Notes: a model not told the origin generated them from the sequence alone. A stretch of 36,646 nt of DNA from Clostridiaceae bacterium UBA5444 (GCA_002426575.1 DIRE01000014.1:1933-38578), one strand, 5' to 3'. Positions 15,594-25,687 are shown, counted from the first letter of the stretch. A program made the numbers and translations.

Positions 15594-18230
15594 TTATTTT
15601 TTTCTTGGATTATTTACTTCTGCTTGTGCTGCTGCTAATTTTGCTATTGGAACTCTGTATGGTGAACAAGATACATAGGTTAATCCTACATTGTGGCAGA
15701 ACTCAATAGATGATGGGTCTCCACCATGTTCTCCGCAGATACCAAGTTTTATATTAGGTCTTGTTGATTTTCCAAGTTCAACTGCCATTTTAACAAGCTT
15801 TCCAACTCCAACTTGATCAAGCCTTGCAAATGGATCACTTTCATATATCTTCTTATCATAGTAGCTTTCAAGGAACTTACCTGCATCATCTCTTGAGAAA
15901 CCAAATGTCATCTGTGTTAAGTCATTTGTTCCAAATGAGAAGAATTCAGCCTCTTTTGCAATTTCATCTGCTGTAAGAGCTGCTCTTGGAATCTCTATCA
16001 TTGTACCAACCATATATTTCATATCGACTCCAGCTTCTTTTATTACTTGGTCAGCTACCCTAACAACAACATCTTTAACGTATTTTAATTCTTTAACTTC
16101 TCCTACAAGAGGGATCATTATCTCAGGTACTATATTATATCCCCTAGCCTTATTTACGCTTATTGCAGCCTCAATAACGGCTCTTGTTTGCATCTCTGCA
16201 ATCTCAGGATATGTTACAGCTAAACGGCATCCTCTATGACCCATCATTGGGTTAAATTCGTGTAGCCCTTCAACTGTTGCTTTAAGCTCATCAAATGTTA
16301 TTCCCATATCTTTTGCAAGAGCTGCAATATCTTTATCATCATGAGGTACAAACTCATGTAGTGGTGGATCTAAGAACCTTATTGTAACAGGTCTGCCTTC
16401 CATTGCCTCATATATTCCTGTAAAGTCTTCCCTTTGCATTGGCAGTATCTTTTCAAGAGCCTTTTGCCTTTGCTCTACAGTCTTTGCAACAATCATTTCT
16501 CTTACTGCCATAATTCTATCCTCTGCAAAGAACATATGCTCTGTTCTGCAAAGTCCAATTCCTTCTGCTCCAAATCCTACTGCAACTGCAGCATCACGAG
16601 GAGTATCAGCGTTAGTTCTAACCTTTAAGGATCTTATTTCATCTGCCCACCCCATAAATGTAGCAAAATCTCCAGTTATTTCGGGATCTACAGCTTTTAT
16701 TGCATGACCATATACTGTTCCAGTGGATCCATCAAGAGATATATAATCTCCTTCTTTATATGTTTTACCATCAGCAACCATGGTCTTAGTCTTTTCATTA
16801 ACTGTAACTTCTCCGCATCCTGCTACGCAGCATTTGCCCATACCTCTTGCAACTACTGCAGCATGAGATGTCATACCTCCTCTTACAGTAAGTATACCCT
16901 CTGCAGCAACCATTCCTTCAATATCTTCAGGTGATGTTTCAAGTCTTACAAGAACTACTTTTTCACCTGCACCATGATGCTCTTTTGCATCATTTGCAGT
17001 AAAGTAGATTTTGCCACATGCTGCACCAGGTGATGCTGGAAGTCCTTTTGCAATTGGTTTAGCAGCTTTTAACTCTGCTTGGTCAAAGGCAGGATGAAGT
17101 AATTGATCAAGTTGTTTTGGATCAACTTTTAACATTGCTTCTTCTTTTGTTATTAATCCCTCTGAAACTAAATCAATAGCAATCTTTAATGCTGCCTGAG
17201 CAGTTCTTTTTCCGTTTCTTGTTTGTAAGAAGTAAAGCTTACCTTGTTCAACAGTAAACTCCATATCCTGCATATCCTTGTAGTGGTTTTCAAGTATATT
17301 GGCTATTTCCATAAACTGATCATATGCTTCAGGAAGCTCTTCCTTCATCTTTGATATTGGATGAGGTGTTCTTATTCCAGCAACAACATCCTCTCCCTGT
17401 GCATTTACTAGATATTCTCCAAACATTACATTCTCGCCTGTTGCAGGGTTCCTTGTAAATGCAACACCAGTACCAGAATTATCTCCCATGTTTCCAAATA
17501 CCATCTGCTGAACGTTAACTGCTGTACCCCAGTCTCCTGGAATATCATTAAGTCTTCTATAAACTATTGCTCTTGGATTATCCCAAGATCTAAATACTGC
17601 CTTTATAGATTCTATAAGCTGATCTTTTGGATTTTGAGGGAAGTCAACCCCTAGCTCTTTTTTATATAAAGCTTTAAACTTTTTAACAACTTCTTTTAAA
17701 TCTTCAGCTGTTAAATCAGTATCAAACTTTGCTCCCTTTTCTCCTTTAACTGCATCAAATATTTCATCAAATTTAGACTTTTCAACTTCCATAACAACAT
17801 CACTAAACATTTGTATGAAACGTCTATAGCTGTCATATGCAAATCTTTCGTTATTTGTTAACTTTGTTAATCCAACTACAGTGTCATCATTAAGTCCTAG
17901 GTTTAATATTGTATCCATCATACCTGGCATTGATGCTCTAGCTCCAGAACGAACAGATACAAGAAGTGGATTATTAACATCTCCAAATTTCTTACCTGTC
18001 ATACCTTCAAGCTTTACAAGATGTTCATCAATTTGTTTTAATACATCTTCGCTTATGGTCTTATTGTCATCATAATATTTTATACATGCTTCTGTTGTTA
18101 CAGTAAATCCTTGAGGAACAGGTAAACCTATAATTGTCATCTCTGCAAGATTTGCACCTTTACCTCCCAATAAATCTCTCATTTTTGCGTTACCTTCACT
18201 AAAGAGGTAAACATACTTTTTTGTTTCCAT
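15594..18230 (-). CDS. ppdK: Pyruvate, phosphate dikinase
   Basis: Interconverts pyruvate, ATP and phosphate with phosphoenolpyruvate, AMP and pyrophosphate; in clostridia it works in glycolysis or gluconeogenesis. At 878 aa it has the normal length. Visible: the N-terminal nucleotide-binding domain with GGKGANLAEM, the swivelling phosphohistidine domain with GGMTSHAAVVARG (H456, preceded by T454), and the C-terminal PEP-binding barrel with CGEHGGDPSS (C832). AGGAGG lies 11 bases before the ATG. It has its own promoter (TTTACT-17-TATAAT) and terminator, so it is monocistronic. No PPDK regulatory protein gene is adjacent, although such a neighbour is frequent in related genomes. Confidence 0.98.
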   Translation of the reverse strand: METKKYVYLFSEGNAKMRDLLGGKGANLAEMTIIGLPVPQGFTVTTEACIKYYDDNKTISEDVLKQIDEHLVKLEGMTGKKFGDVNNPLLVSVRSGARASMPGMMDTILNLGLNDDTVVGLTKLTNNERFAYDSYRRFIQMFSDVVMEVEKSKFDEIFDAVKGEKGAKFDTDLTAEDLKEVVKKFKALYKKELGVDFPQNPKDQLIESIKAVFRSWDNPRAIVYRRLNDIPGDWGTAVNVQQMVFGNMGDNSGTGVAFTRNPATGENVMFGEYLVNAQGEDVVAGIRTPHPISKMKEELPEAYDQFMEIANILENHYKDMQDMEFTVEQGKLYFLQTRNGKRTAQAALKIAIDLVSEGLITKEEAMLKVDPKQLDQLLHPAFDQAELKAAKPIAKGLPASPGAACGKIYFTANDAKEHHGAGEKVVLVRLETSPEDIEGMVAAEGILTVRGGMTSHAAVVARGMGKCCVAGCGEVTVNEKTKTMVADGKTYKEGDYISLDGSTGTVYGHAIKAVDPEITGDFATFMGWADEIRSLKVRTNADTPRDAAVAVGFGAEGIGLCRTEHMFFAEDRIMAVREMIVAKTVEQRQKALEKILPMQREDFTGIYEAMEGRPVTIRFLDPPLHEFVPHDDKDIAALAKDMGITFDELKATVEGLHEFNPMMGHRGCRLAVTYPEIAEMQTRAVIEAAISVNKARGYNIVPEIMIPLVGEVKELKYVKDVVVRVADQVIKEAGVDMKYMVGTMIEIPRAALTADEIAKEAEFFSFGTNDLTQMTFGFSRDDAGKFLESYYDKKIYESDPFARLDQVGVGKLVKMAVELGKSTRPNIKLGICGEHGGDPSSIEFCHNVGLTYVSCSPYRVPIAKLAAAQAEVNNPRKK

Positions 18231-18303
18231 GTCTTCACATACCTCCTGGTTTGTTTTTTACCACTATTACTTTGGTCTATTGTTTTGTTTTTCAAACACT
18301 TAT

Positions 18304-18332
18304 ATTATACATATATACAAAGTCATAGTAAA
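18304..18332 (-). promoter_or_regulatory. SigA-type promoter of ppdK
   Basis: On minus, TTTACT (18332-18327), exactly 17 bases, TATAAT (18309-18304), lying in the 117-bp gap between recO and ppdK, about 75 bases before the ppdK start. Confidence 0.75.
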
Positions 18333-18347
18333 TAGCATATTAAAAGG

Positions 18348-19112
18348 TTATTTGCCTTTATTCTCAGTTTGTCTCAAATCATCCAAAAATTCTAAGCTTT
18401 TAAAATCCTTTTCTAGATAGTATTTGATATAGTTTTTCATTATAACCTTTAGTTCATCTTTTGCAGAATCAGAAACCTTTAAAGTTTTTATTTTTTCAAT
18501 ATTTGTTTTAAGCATAAACCTAATAATACTTAAAGTAGAAGGGCTAATGCTTATTCCATGATTCCCATTCCTTGCACATTCTTCACATATTACTCCGCCA
18601 TTTTCTATGCTAAATATAGCAATTTTTCTATCCTTAGCCCTGCATATTGAACATGTAGAGACATTTGGCATATAGCCTGATATGCTCATAGACTTAAGCT
18701 CAAATGTGCGAAGGAGTATTTCTTTATCTATGGCTTCATCGGTCATAAGATAAAATGTTTTTAAAATCAATAAAAAAAGCTCTATATTGATTTCATTGTC
18801 TTGAGTCAATGCATCTACAAGTTCTGTAATGTAAGAGCAATATGTAAGTGTATATAAATCATCTAATATAAACTGAAAAGATTCCTTAATTTCAGCTTGG
18901 CTTATTGTATATAAGCTTCTACCTTTATATAATACATATTCACAATATGAAAAAGTCTGGGTTGATGACATTAATTTGCTTTTAGTTTTTCTTGAACCAT
19001 GGGCTACAGCCTGTATTTTCCCAAGTTTATCTGTAAATATAGTTATTATCTTATCAGATTCACCTATATTTATTTGTTTTAATACTATTCCCTGAACCTT
19101 TATAAGTGCCAT
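18348..19112 (-). CDS. recO: DNA repair protein RecO
   Basis: Recombination mediator that loads RecA onto SSB-coated DNA in the RecFOR pathway. The N-terminal OB fold starts ALIKVQGIVLKQ; a central helical domain follows; the zinc-binding block is CSICRAKDRK with CEEC near residues 150-180. At 254 aa it has normal length. Start set at 19112, where GAGG stands nine bases upstream; a TTG five codons earlier is less likely. It follows era in the conserved cluster and is the last gene before ppdK. Confidence 0.94.
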   Translation of the reverse strand: MALIKVQGIVLKQINIGESDKIITIFTDKLGKIQAVAHGSRKTKSKLMSSTQTFSYCEYVLYKGRSLYTISQAEIKESFQFILDDLYTLTYCSYITELVDALTQDNEINIELFLLILKTFYLMTDEAIDKEILLRTFELKSMSISGYMPNVSTCSICRAKDRKIAIFSIENGGVICEECARNGNHGISISPSTLSIIRFMLKTNIEKIKTLKVSDSAKDELKVIMKNYIKYYLEKDFKSLEFLDDLRQTENKGK

Positions 19113-19166
19113 ATTTATCATCCTCAACTAATTTTCCCATGGAAAACTTAAAAGTCAGTTAACCAC

Positions 19167-20066
19167 TTATTTATATCCAAAGTTTCTTAATGCTGCTTTA
19201 TCATCTCTCCAATTCTTTTTAACTTTTACCCATAATTCAAGATGTACATTTACACCAAGTAATCTACGAATGTCTTTTCTTGCAAGAGTTTTTATCTTTT
19301 TTAACATTTGACCGTTTTTACCTATGATTATTCCTTTGTGGGAGTCCTTTTCACAATATATTGTAGCATCAATATATACAGCACTCTCCTCACTATCTTC
19401 CTTCATCTGAGTAATCTCTACAGCTATACCGTGGGGTACTTCCTGCTCCAAAAAATATAAAGCCTTTTCCCTTATTATTTCTGCTACAATAAATCTTTCT
19501 GATTGATCAGTTAATACATCATCAGGAAAGTATTTAGGGCCTATTGGAAGCTTTTCATACAATACATCGGTTAGTTTATCTATATTTTCTCCTGTTAATG
19601 CAGATATAGGTATAACATCTTCAAACTCGTATTGTTCATTATAATTGGCTAATGTTTTTATTAACCTTTCTTTGGTAACACTAGCCTCGTCTATTTTGTT
19701 AACAATAAGTATAACAGGGGTTTTAATATTCTTAAACTGTTCAATAATAAACTTATCCCCGTTCCCCATATTCTCATCTGGGGTTGTCATAAATAATATC
19801 AAATCCACATCTTCTAAAGTCCCCTTAGCGGATTTTATCATATACTCTCCAAGTGGAGACTCTGGTTTATGAATTCCAGGTGTATCTATAAAAACAACTT
19901 GATAATTTTCGTTGGTTAGAACTGTTTTAATTGTATTTCTTGTTGTTTGGGGTTTATCTGATATTATAGATATCTTTTGCCCTATTAATTTATTCATAAG
20001 TGTGGATTTTCCCACATTAGGCCTTCCTACTATGGTAACAAACCCGGATTTAAAGTCTTTCTCCAT
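19167..20066 (-). CDS. era: GTPase Era
   Basis: Essential GTPase that binds the 3' end of 16S rRNA and helps mature the 30S subunit. G1 is GRPNVGKST (14-22), G3 is DTPGIHKP, G4 is NKID; the C-terminal KH domain has HKGIIIGKNGQMLKK. The 299-aa length is standard. GGAGGG lies six bases before the ATG. The order cdd-era-recO is conserved in Firmicutes. Confidence 0.97.
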   Translation of the reverse strand: MEKDFKSGFVTIVGRPNVGKSTLMNKLIGQKISIISDKPQTTRNTIKTVLTNENYQVVFIDTPGIHKPESPLGEYMIKSAKGTLEDVDLILFMTTPDENMGNGDKFIIEQFKNIKTPVILIVNKIDEASVTKERLIKTLANYNEQYEFEDVIPISALTGENIDKLTDVLYEKLPIGPKYFPDDVLTDQSERFIVAEIIREKALYFLEQEVPHGIAVEITQMKEDSEESAVYIDATIYCEKDSHKGIIIGKNGQMLKKIKTLARKDIRRLLGVNVHLELWVKVKKNWRDDKAALRNFGYK

Positions 20067-20113
20067 ATCTTCCCTCCATTAGTTCTTTATGTGTTTATAT
20101 TAAGTATTATATA

Positions 20114-20509
20114 TTACCTGTCTAAATCATCTGAAGTAAATGCTCCAGGCAGAAGCTCTCCTATGGAATATTCTTTATATTCACCATTTTTATTAGATAT
20201 ATATAATTTAATATCCCTTGAGAATTCTATTATAGCCTGACGACATATCCCGCAAGGAAATGTCATATCATCCGTATCAGCATTTATTGCTATTGCCTCA
20301 AACTCTCTCTCTCCTTCAGATACAGCCTTAAATATTGCAGTCCTTTCGGCACAGTTTGTTGCTCCATATGAAGCATTTTCTATATTGCATCCAGTATATA
20401 CTTTGCCGTTTTTTGTAAGTAGCGCTGCTCCCACTCTAAAATTTGAATAGGGCACATAAGCATTTTCTTTAGCCTTAATCGCAAGCTCAACTAAGTCTTT
20501 TGAATTCAT
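20114..20509 (-). CDS. cdd: Cytidine deaminase
   Basis: Converts cytidine and deoxycytidine to uridine and deoxyuridine in pyrimidine salvage. Zinc ligands and catalytic acid are visible: C53 and E55 in NCAERTA, C86 and C89 in PCGICRQ. The 131-aa length is that of the small tetrameric enzyme. AAGGGG precedes the ATG by eight bases. It lies between ybeY and era; the diacylglycerol/undecaprenol kinase gene that often separates ybeY from cdd is absent. Confidence 0.95.
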   Translation of the reverse strand: MNSKDLVELAIKAKENAYVPYSNFRVGAALLTKNGKVYTGCNIENASYGATNCAERTAIFKAVSEGEREFEAIAINADTDDMTFPCGICRQAIIEFSRDIKLYISNKNGEYKEYSIGELLPGAFTSDDLDR

Positions 20510-20537
20510 ATATATTCCCCTTATCCAAAATTATTTT

Positions 20538-21029
20538 TTAACGATTTATTTTTAATATATTTAATATCTCCTCTTCTTTTTGTCTCATTAAAGCCCTGTC
20601 ATTTTCTTCTATATGGTCGTATCCTAAAAGGTGAAGCATTCCATGTAAAGTTAAGAATGCAACCTCTCTTTCAAATGAATGGCCATACTCTTTTGATTGC
20701 TCATAAGCCTTTTCAAGAGATATAGCTATGTCACCTAAAAGTATATCACCAGTATCATAATCCACCTCTAGGCAGGCCTCATCATGAGGTATAGTGCCAG
20801 GCTTATCATATTCAATCATTGGAAATGATAGTACGTCTGTGGGGCTATCTATCTTCCTATATTCTTTATTTATACTTTGTATCTGGGTATTATCTACAAG
20901 TATTATACTAATCTCAAATTTGTTCTTAATTCCTTCATGTTCAATTGTTTTGGTAACAACCTTTTCAATTATACCATTTATTTCTTTAATATCTATAGTG
21001 TCTTGTCTATTGTCTATCATTAGCGTCAA
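20538..21029 (-). CDS. ybeY: Endoribonuclease YbeY
   Basis: Metal-dependent RNase needed for 16S rRNA 3'-end maturation and ribosome quality control. The zinc motif HGMLHLLGYDH is intact near the C-terminus. The start is ambiguous. TTG at 21029 is eight bases after GGGAGG (21043-21038) and is preferred; ATG at 21020 is 17 bases from it; an upstream ATG at 21050 would put the SD inside the gene. The coding region overlaps the end of pgpH by 23 bases, with the SD in the last pgpH codons, so translation is probably coupled. Confidence 0.93.
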   Translation of the reverse strand: MTLMIDNRQDTIDIKEINGIIEKVVTKTIEHEGIKNKFEISIILVDNTQIQSINKEYRKIDSPTDVLSFPMIEYDKPGTIPHDEACLEVDYDTGDILLGDIAISLEKAYEQSKEYGHSFEREVAFLTLHGMLHLLGYDHIEENDRALMRQKEEEILNILKINR

Positions 21030-23139
21030 GGCCGTCGCCTCCCTTATCATTTACCACATCAGGATATTCTATCCTATGGTGGTATATACCGTTTAAAACA
21101 TTTAAGAAAGATTCAATTATTTTATTTATATCTTTAAGAGTTAAATCACAATCATCAAGCTGTCCGTCTTCTATTTTATCATTTACTATCTTTTTTACTG
21201 TTTCCTCTATTTTTACCTTAGTAGGAGACGGTATGGCCCTTACAGATGCCTCCACAGAGTCTGCAAGCATAATTACTGCAGCTTCTCTTGTTTGAGGCTT
21301 AGGCCCTTCGTATCTAAACTGCATCTCGGTTACTTCTCCATGGGATTCAGTATCATTTACAGCCTTTGCGTAAAAGTATTTTACCAATGTTGTGCCATGA
21401 TGCTGATTAATCATATCTATAATAACCGTTGGTAATTTATATTTTTTCGCTAGTTCAACTCCATCCTTTACATGGTTCGTAATTATTAAGGTGCTTAAAG
21501 AAGGAGCAATTTTATTGTGTGGATTATCGTTTGTAATCTGATTTTCTTTAAAGAAATAAGGCCTTTTAAGCTTTCCTATATCATGGTATAAAGATCCTGC
21601 TCTAGCCAAAAGTGCGTTTCCACCTATTGAGTCAACTGCAGCCTCTGAAAGGTTCCCAACTATTATGCTATGGTGATATGTTCCCGGAGCCTCAAATAAA
21701 AGTCTCCTTAAAACTGGCTGATTAGGGTTAGATAACTCAAGCATTTTAATTGGTGTTACAATATCAAAAGTTGACTCGAAAAATGGCAAAAGCCCAATTG
21801 CAAATATTGATGATAATCCTCCATTTATTATTCCAAGAACACTTTGTTTTAATACTGTTACTATATCTGCACTATTTATAAGTCCAATTCCAAGTATGGC
21901 TAATGCATTTGCAAGCCCTACAACCAGACCGGCTGTTATTAAATCATTTCTCTGATGGGTATCAGACGAGGCTATAGCGCCTGCACTTCCACCTATTATT
22001 GCCACAACAAATATATCTATATTGTATCCCATCATTAAAGAAACAAATAAAGATAATGCTATATTAATAGTAAATGCAAGCTTTGGAGTTAAAAGCATAG
22101 TAAAAAGCATTGAAGCAAATGCAACAGGAACTAAGTAGCCAGAAATATTATAGGCGCTGAAAACCTTTGCAAAAATGACTTCAAGCAGTATTATTATACC
22201 TATTAATATTAACCTTGAGCTGCTCTTAATTGTATTAGGTGAAAACCTATACATATATGCTACAATAAGGCCTTCAAAAAGAGCTACCAATATACCAATG
22301 CCTATATATAGCAAAAAGTCTATTTTATTCTGCTCCTCAAGCAGTCCTAAACTTTTGAGTATTGACATCTGCTCCTCTGTTACTACTTCACTTTTGCCTA
22401 CAATTTTCTGACCTTTTTTTACAATAACAGGTGGAACAGAGCTTTTGGCTTCTTTTACTTTCTCATCTGTTGCCTTGCTGTCAAACAGTAAATTTGGTTT
22501 TATCAAAGCAAATCCTATATTCGTTCCAAGCTCTCTTAGTTCTTTATTAAATTTTAAATTCCTCATGCTATAGGAAAAGTCATCCTTTTTTGATTTTAAA
22601 TCTTCCTCATCATTACCTATTTCTTGGCTTAAAGTCTTTATCAGCTCGTCTTTTACGCTAGACTCAAGGTTCTTTAAATCATCTTGACTAGAATCTATGG
22701 CTGATCCATAATCATCATCCGCTAAATCAATACCTGCTTCTGATTTTAACTTATTTATTTTGTCCTGTCTTTCCATAGTTTCAATGGATTTTATTTCAAG
22801 TGCTTTTTCAAAAAAGGTGTTCACATCATTTAAGGCTGAAGCCTTAACAGATTCATCAATACTATATACTGGGCGGACACTTTTTACTGCTTGGTCAATT
22901 AATTTCTGAGTGGCATAATCATTGACCACTTCTTTTGGAGAGGGTATATCAGAAGTTGCAATATCTCCTACAGCAAGGTTGTACTTCTGAGGTGCAACGC
23001 TTGATGCAACAAATCCATACAGCACAAAAAATAATATTACAAGTATACTTATATGGTGAACCTTGCTACTGCTAAGTAAGCCTTTTATCCTACTTGAAAG
23101 ATACTTTTGCACCTTTTTGTTTTCATTCTTAATATCCAT
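21007..23139 (-). CDS. pgpH: 7TM-HD cyclic-di-AMP phosphodiesterase PgpH (YqfF)
   Basis: Membrane phosphodiesterase that degrades c-di-AMP. The layout in 710 aa is typical: an N-terminal anchor (residues 29-48), a large extracellular domain to about 270, a block of seven helices (about 275-455), and a cytoplasmic HD domain with LYHDIGKLKRPYF (H519, D520). An intracellular NQHHGTTLVKYFY follows, as in the family. The SD GGGAGGG lies in the last codons of phoH, three bases upstream. In Firmicutes it sits between phoH and ybeY as here. Confidence 0.95.
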   Translation of the reverse strand: MDIKNENKKVQKYLSSRIKGLLSSSKVHHISILVILFFVLYGFVASSVAPQKYNLAVGDIATSDIPSPKEVVNDYATQKLIDQAVKSVRPVYSIDESVKASALNDVNTFFEKALEIKSIETMERQDKINKLKSEAGIDLADDDYGSAIDSSQDDLKNLESSVKDELIKTLSQEIGNDEEDLKSKKDDFSYSMRNLKFNKELRELGTNIGFALIKPNLLFDSKATDEKVKEAKSSVPPVIVKKGQKIVGKSEVVTEEQMSILKSLGLLEEQNKIDFLLYIGIGILVALFEGLIVAYMYRFSPNTIKSSSRLILIGIIILLEVIFAKVFSAYNISGYLVPVAFASMLFTMLLTPKLAFTINIALSLFVSLMMGYNIDIFVVAIIGGSAGAIASSDTHQRNDLITAGLVVGLANALAILGIGLINSADIVTVLKQSVLGIINGGLSSIFAIGLLPFFESTFDIVTPIKMLELSNPNQPVLRRLLFEAPGTYHHSIIVGNLSEAAVDSIGGNALLARAGSLYHDIGKLKRPYFFKENQITNDNPHNKIAPSLSTLIITNHVKDGVELAKKYKLPTVIIDMINQHHGTTLVKYFYAKAVNDTESHGEVTEMQFRYEGPKPQTREAAVIMLADSVEASVRAIPSPTKVKIEETVKKIVNDKIEDGQLDDCDLTLKDINKIIESFLNVLNGIYHHRIEYPDVVNDKGGDGLDANDRQ

Positions 23140-23142
23140 ATG

Positions 23143-24141
23143 TTAACCCTCCCGTTTGGGTTCCTCAACCTTTTCTTTAAAATATCTTTCATAAGCTCTT
23201 ATTATTTCCATAACAAGCCTATGTCTTACAACATCCCTATCAGTTAAATAGATAAAATCTATTCCTTTTATACCTTTTAGTATATGTGTAACCTGCTTTA
23301 GTCCAGATTCCTTATCCCTTCCTAAGTCTATCTGGGTTATATCTCCAGTTACAACTACTCTTGATCCAAATCCAAAACGAGTTAACAACATCTTCATTTG
23401 TTCTGGAGTTGTATTTTGCGCCTCATCTAATATTATAAAGCAGTCATCAAGAGTTCGTCCTCTCATATATGCAAGGGGTGCAACCTCAATAACACCATTT
23501 TCCATATACTTTTGGAATGTTTCCATTCCCAATATATCACAAAGTGCATCATACAATGGTCTTAAATATGGATTAATCTTTTCTTGAAGATCTCCAGGCA
23601 AGAACCCTAGTTTTTCACCTGCTTCAACTGCTGGCCTTGTAAGTATAATCCTGCTAACCCTTTTGCTCCTTAAGAAAGCAACTGCCATTGCAATTGCAAG
23701 ATATGTTTTCCCAGTTCCTGCAGGTCCTATAGCAAATACAAGATCATTTTTTTTAACTGATTCTACATACTTTCTTTGACCAGCTGTTTTGGTTTTTATA
23801 GGCTTTCCTTTGGCTGTAACACAAATTGTATCTCCTATTATTTGTTCAACGGACTTCTCTTCACCATTTTTTACGAGTTCAACTATGTAGTTTACTGTTT
23901 GTTCTGTTATTTCTTCTTTGGACTTTATTAAATCAAGCAGCCTTTTAATTGCCGCTTCGCCCTTATCAACATCTTCAGGCAGGCCTATAATCCTTATATT
24001 CTCATCTCTGTTTATTACATGGATATTAAATGCATTTTCAATAATTTTAATGTTATCATCAAACTTTCCAAATAACAAAATAGTATTATCTATATTATCT
24101 ATTGTTATGCTTGTCTCTTTAATATTTACTGCCAAATACAT
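23143..24141 (-). CDS. phoH: PhoH-like ATPase (YbeZ/PhoH)
   Basis: P-loop ATPase related to the helicase core, thought to act in RNA metabolism with YbeY. Walker A is GPAGTGKTYLA, Walker B is FIILDEAQNTT, and the VTGDITQIDL motif follows; a KH-like segment occupies the first 100 residues. The 332-aa length is normal. AGGGAGG precedes the ATG closely. It lies 11 bp after yqfD and 3 bp before pgpH in a tight operon. Confidence 0.93.
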   Translation of the reverse strand: MYLAVNIKETSITIDNIDNTILLFGKFDDNIKIIENAFNIHVINRDENIRIIGLPEDVDKGEAAIKRLLDLIKSKEEITEQTVNYIVELVKNGEEKSVEQIIGDTICVTAKGKPIKTKTAGQRKYVESVKKNDLVFAIGPAGTGKTYLAIAMAVAFLRSKRVSRIILTRPAVEAGEKLGFLPGDLQEKINPYLRPLYDALCDILGMETFQKYMENGVIEVAPLAYMRGRTLDDCFIILDEAQNTTPEQMKMLLTRFGFGSRVVVTGDITQIDLGRDKESGLKQVTHILKGIKGIDFIYLTDRDVVRHRLVMEIIRAYERYFKEKVEEPKREG

Positions 24142-24152
24142 AATCCTCCCTG

Positions 24153-25334
24153 CTAATTAATCTCTTGTGGGACCCCAATGTCTTCCATGGTCTCATATAA
24201 GGCTGATGCAATAACGCAATCTTCCTTTACAACATAATCTATTCTCTTGTTGATTATTCTTGCATCATAAGCCATATTGCTTAATATCTGTTTTTCAATT
24301 TCTTCGAGGGCTAGTGATTTTGCTTCCTCATTATCTAAAAGAGATTCAACTTCATTAATTTCAAAATAATCTTCTATAACTATTTCAATTGGAAGCTCAA
24401 ACTTGTCAGTCTCAATTAATTTTAAGCTTCTCTTTATTTTATCATATATTTTATAATGTACATCAGTGTTTTTAATTAATAGTGTTTTATCATTCAAATT
24501 AATATATATTTTAGATTCCTTTTTTCCGGTTCTTACTCTTTTCATAGTTTTAATGGGTATAACTACTTTTTCTTCATACCATGTTTTTGCTTCAATATCT
24601 GCTAATGAATGAACATACCTTATCTCTGTTTCAGGCCTTTCTATAACGCCAGATACTAGAATTTGGCCTTTTCTAACAGGTTCTCCCTCTTTAACAACCT
24701 CATCACCTTTCATGGACACTATTTTATATATTATACCATCTCTTCTTGCAACAATGTTGCATGGAATATCTTCAGGTAATATTTTAGGAGGGTCCACTCT
24801 TTCCTTTACCTCAACCGTGGCTCTTGTACCTTTAAGTGTAATCTTTATCCAAGATATCTCTTTTACCTTGATTAACATATTATTCTCTATATCTATAACA
24901 GGTATATTTAACTTAAATGTACCTGGTTTTATACCAAATTCTGATAGGCTTTGTCTTATTTCTTTGGAGCTTACATTATTAGCTCCCTTTATATTAATGC
25001 TCCATATAAAAGATGATAGCACAAAAATTAATAAAATAAAAATTACAAATCCAATTACTAGCATGCTCCTTCTCTTTAGTTTTGAAAACAAAAATGGGAG
25101 ACCTTTTTTTGATATTACATAAGCTCTTGAATTAGTTTTCCTTAGCATTTCCTTTAAAGCCCTATATCCTGCTAAATCCACATTTAATTCAATTGCCGTC
25201 ATGCTAAGTCTCTTCATATCCCAAAAGTTTATGCCATTAGCTATTGATATATTTATGAATTTTTCTAAATTAAGCCCTTCTATCCTTAAAATTAGGTATC
25301 CTTTTAAATATTTAATTAGTTCCTGTATACCCAT
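24153..25334 (-). CDS. yqfD: Sporulation protein YqfD
   Basis: Family of sporulation proteins, 393 aa, expressed in the mother cell under SigE in B. subtilis; molecular role unknown. One membrane helix (about residues 90-114, LVIGFVIFILLIFVLSSF) divides a short cytoplasmic part from a large external domain with POTRA-like and strand-rich content (IKGANNVSSKEI). ATG at 25334 follows GGGGTG by five bases; a GTG two codons earlier (25340) is an alternative. It pairs with yqfC immediately upstream, as in most spore formers. Confidence 0.9.
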   Translation of the reverse strand: MGIQELIKYLKGYLILRIEGLNLEKFINISIANGINFWDMKRLSMTAIELNVDLAGYRALKEMLRKTNSRAYVISKKGLPFLFSKLKRRSMLVIGFVIFILLIFVLSSFIWSINIKGANNVSSKEIRQSLSEFGIKPGTFKLNIPVIDIENNMLIKVKEISWIKITLKGTRATVEVKERVDPPKILPEDIPCNIVARRDGIIYKIVSMKGDEVVKEGEPVRKGQILVSGVIERPETEIRYVHSLADIEAKTWYEEKVVIPIKTMKRVRTGKKESKIYINLNDKTLLIKNTDVHYKIYDKIKRSLKLIETDKFELPIEIVIEDYFEINEVESLLDNEEAKSLALEEIEKQILSNMAYDARIINKRIDYVVKEDCVIASALYETMEDIGVPQEIN

Positions 25335-25348
25335 ACTCACACCCCAAC

Positions 25349-25627
25349 CTAATCTAAAATTTCCACCTTATAAATTATACCTACTATTACTACTTCTTCT
25401 AAGGTTATATACTTTATACTCATTTTATTTCCTTCTATTTTAAAAACTCCTATGCTTGTATTTATCCTTATTGTTTTATCACTGTATTCTATAATTCCAT
25501 TATGATTCTCTATATTAACCTGTATATTGCCTATAATTGTTGCTTTAGGAAAATCCATAACCACATCTTTAGGCATTTCCAATGTTTCGGCAATCCTTTG
25601 CTTTATATGTTCATTATCTTTAGGCAA
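25349..25627 (-). CDS. yqfC: Sporulation protein YqfC
   Basis: A 92-residue YabP/YqfC-family protein, encoded just before yqfD. The mostly beta-strand sequence includes LEMPKDVV near the start and ITLEEVVIVG near the end, typical of the family. The start is TTG at 25627, supported by GAGGTG seven bases upstream; no ATG is suitably placed. A CATAAAGAT (SigE -10-like) lies about 35 bases upstream, but its partner -35 is poor, so mother-cell control is only inferred from the family. Confidence 0.88.
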   Translation of the reverse strand: MPKDNEHIKQRIAETLEMPKDVVMDFPKATIIGNIQVNIENHNGIIEYSDKTIRINTSIGVFKIEGNKMSIKYITLEEVVIVGIIYKVEILD

Positions 25628-25687
25628 ATATATTCACCTCGTTTAAATACTCTATAATATCTTTATGCATTTAAGTTCCATAAATGC

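Noticed and set aside
25640..25680. CATAAAGAT as a SigE promoter for yqfC-yqfD
   Set aside because: The possible -35 (GCATTTAT) is imperfect and only 12 bases away, and the same bases form an inverted repeat next to the terminator; not strong enough to list.
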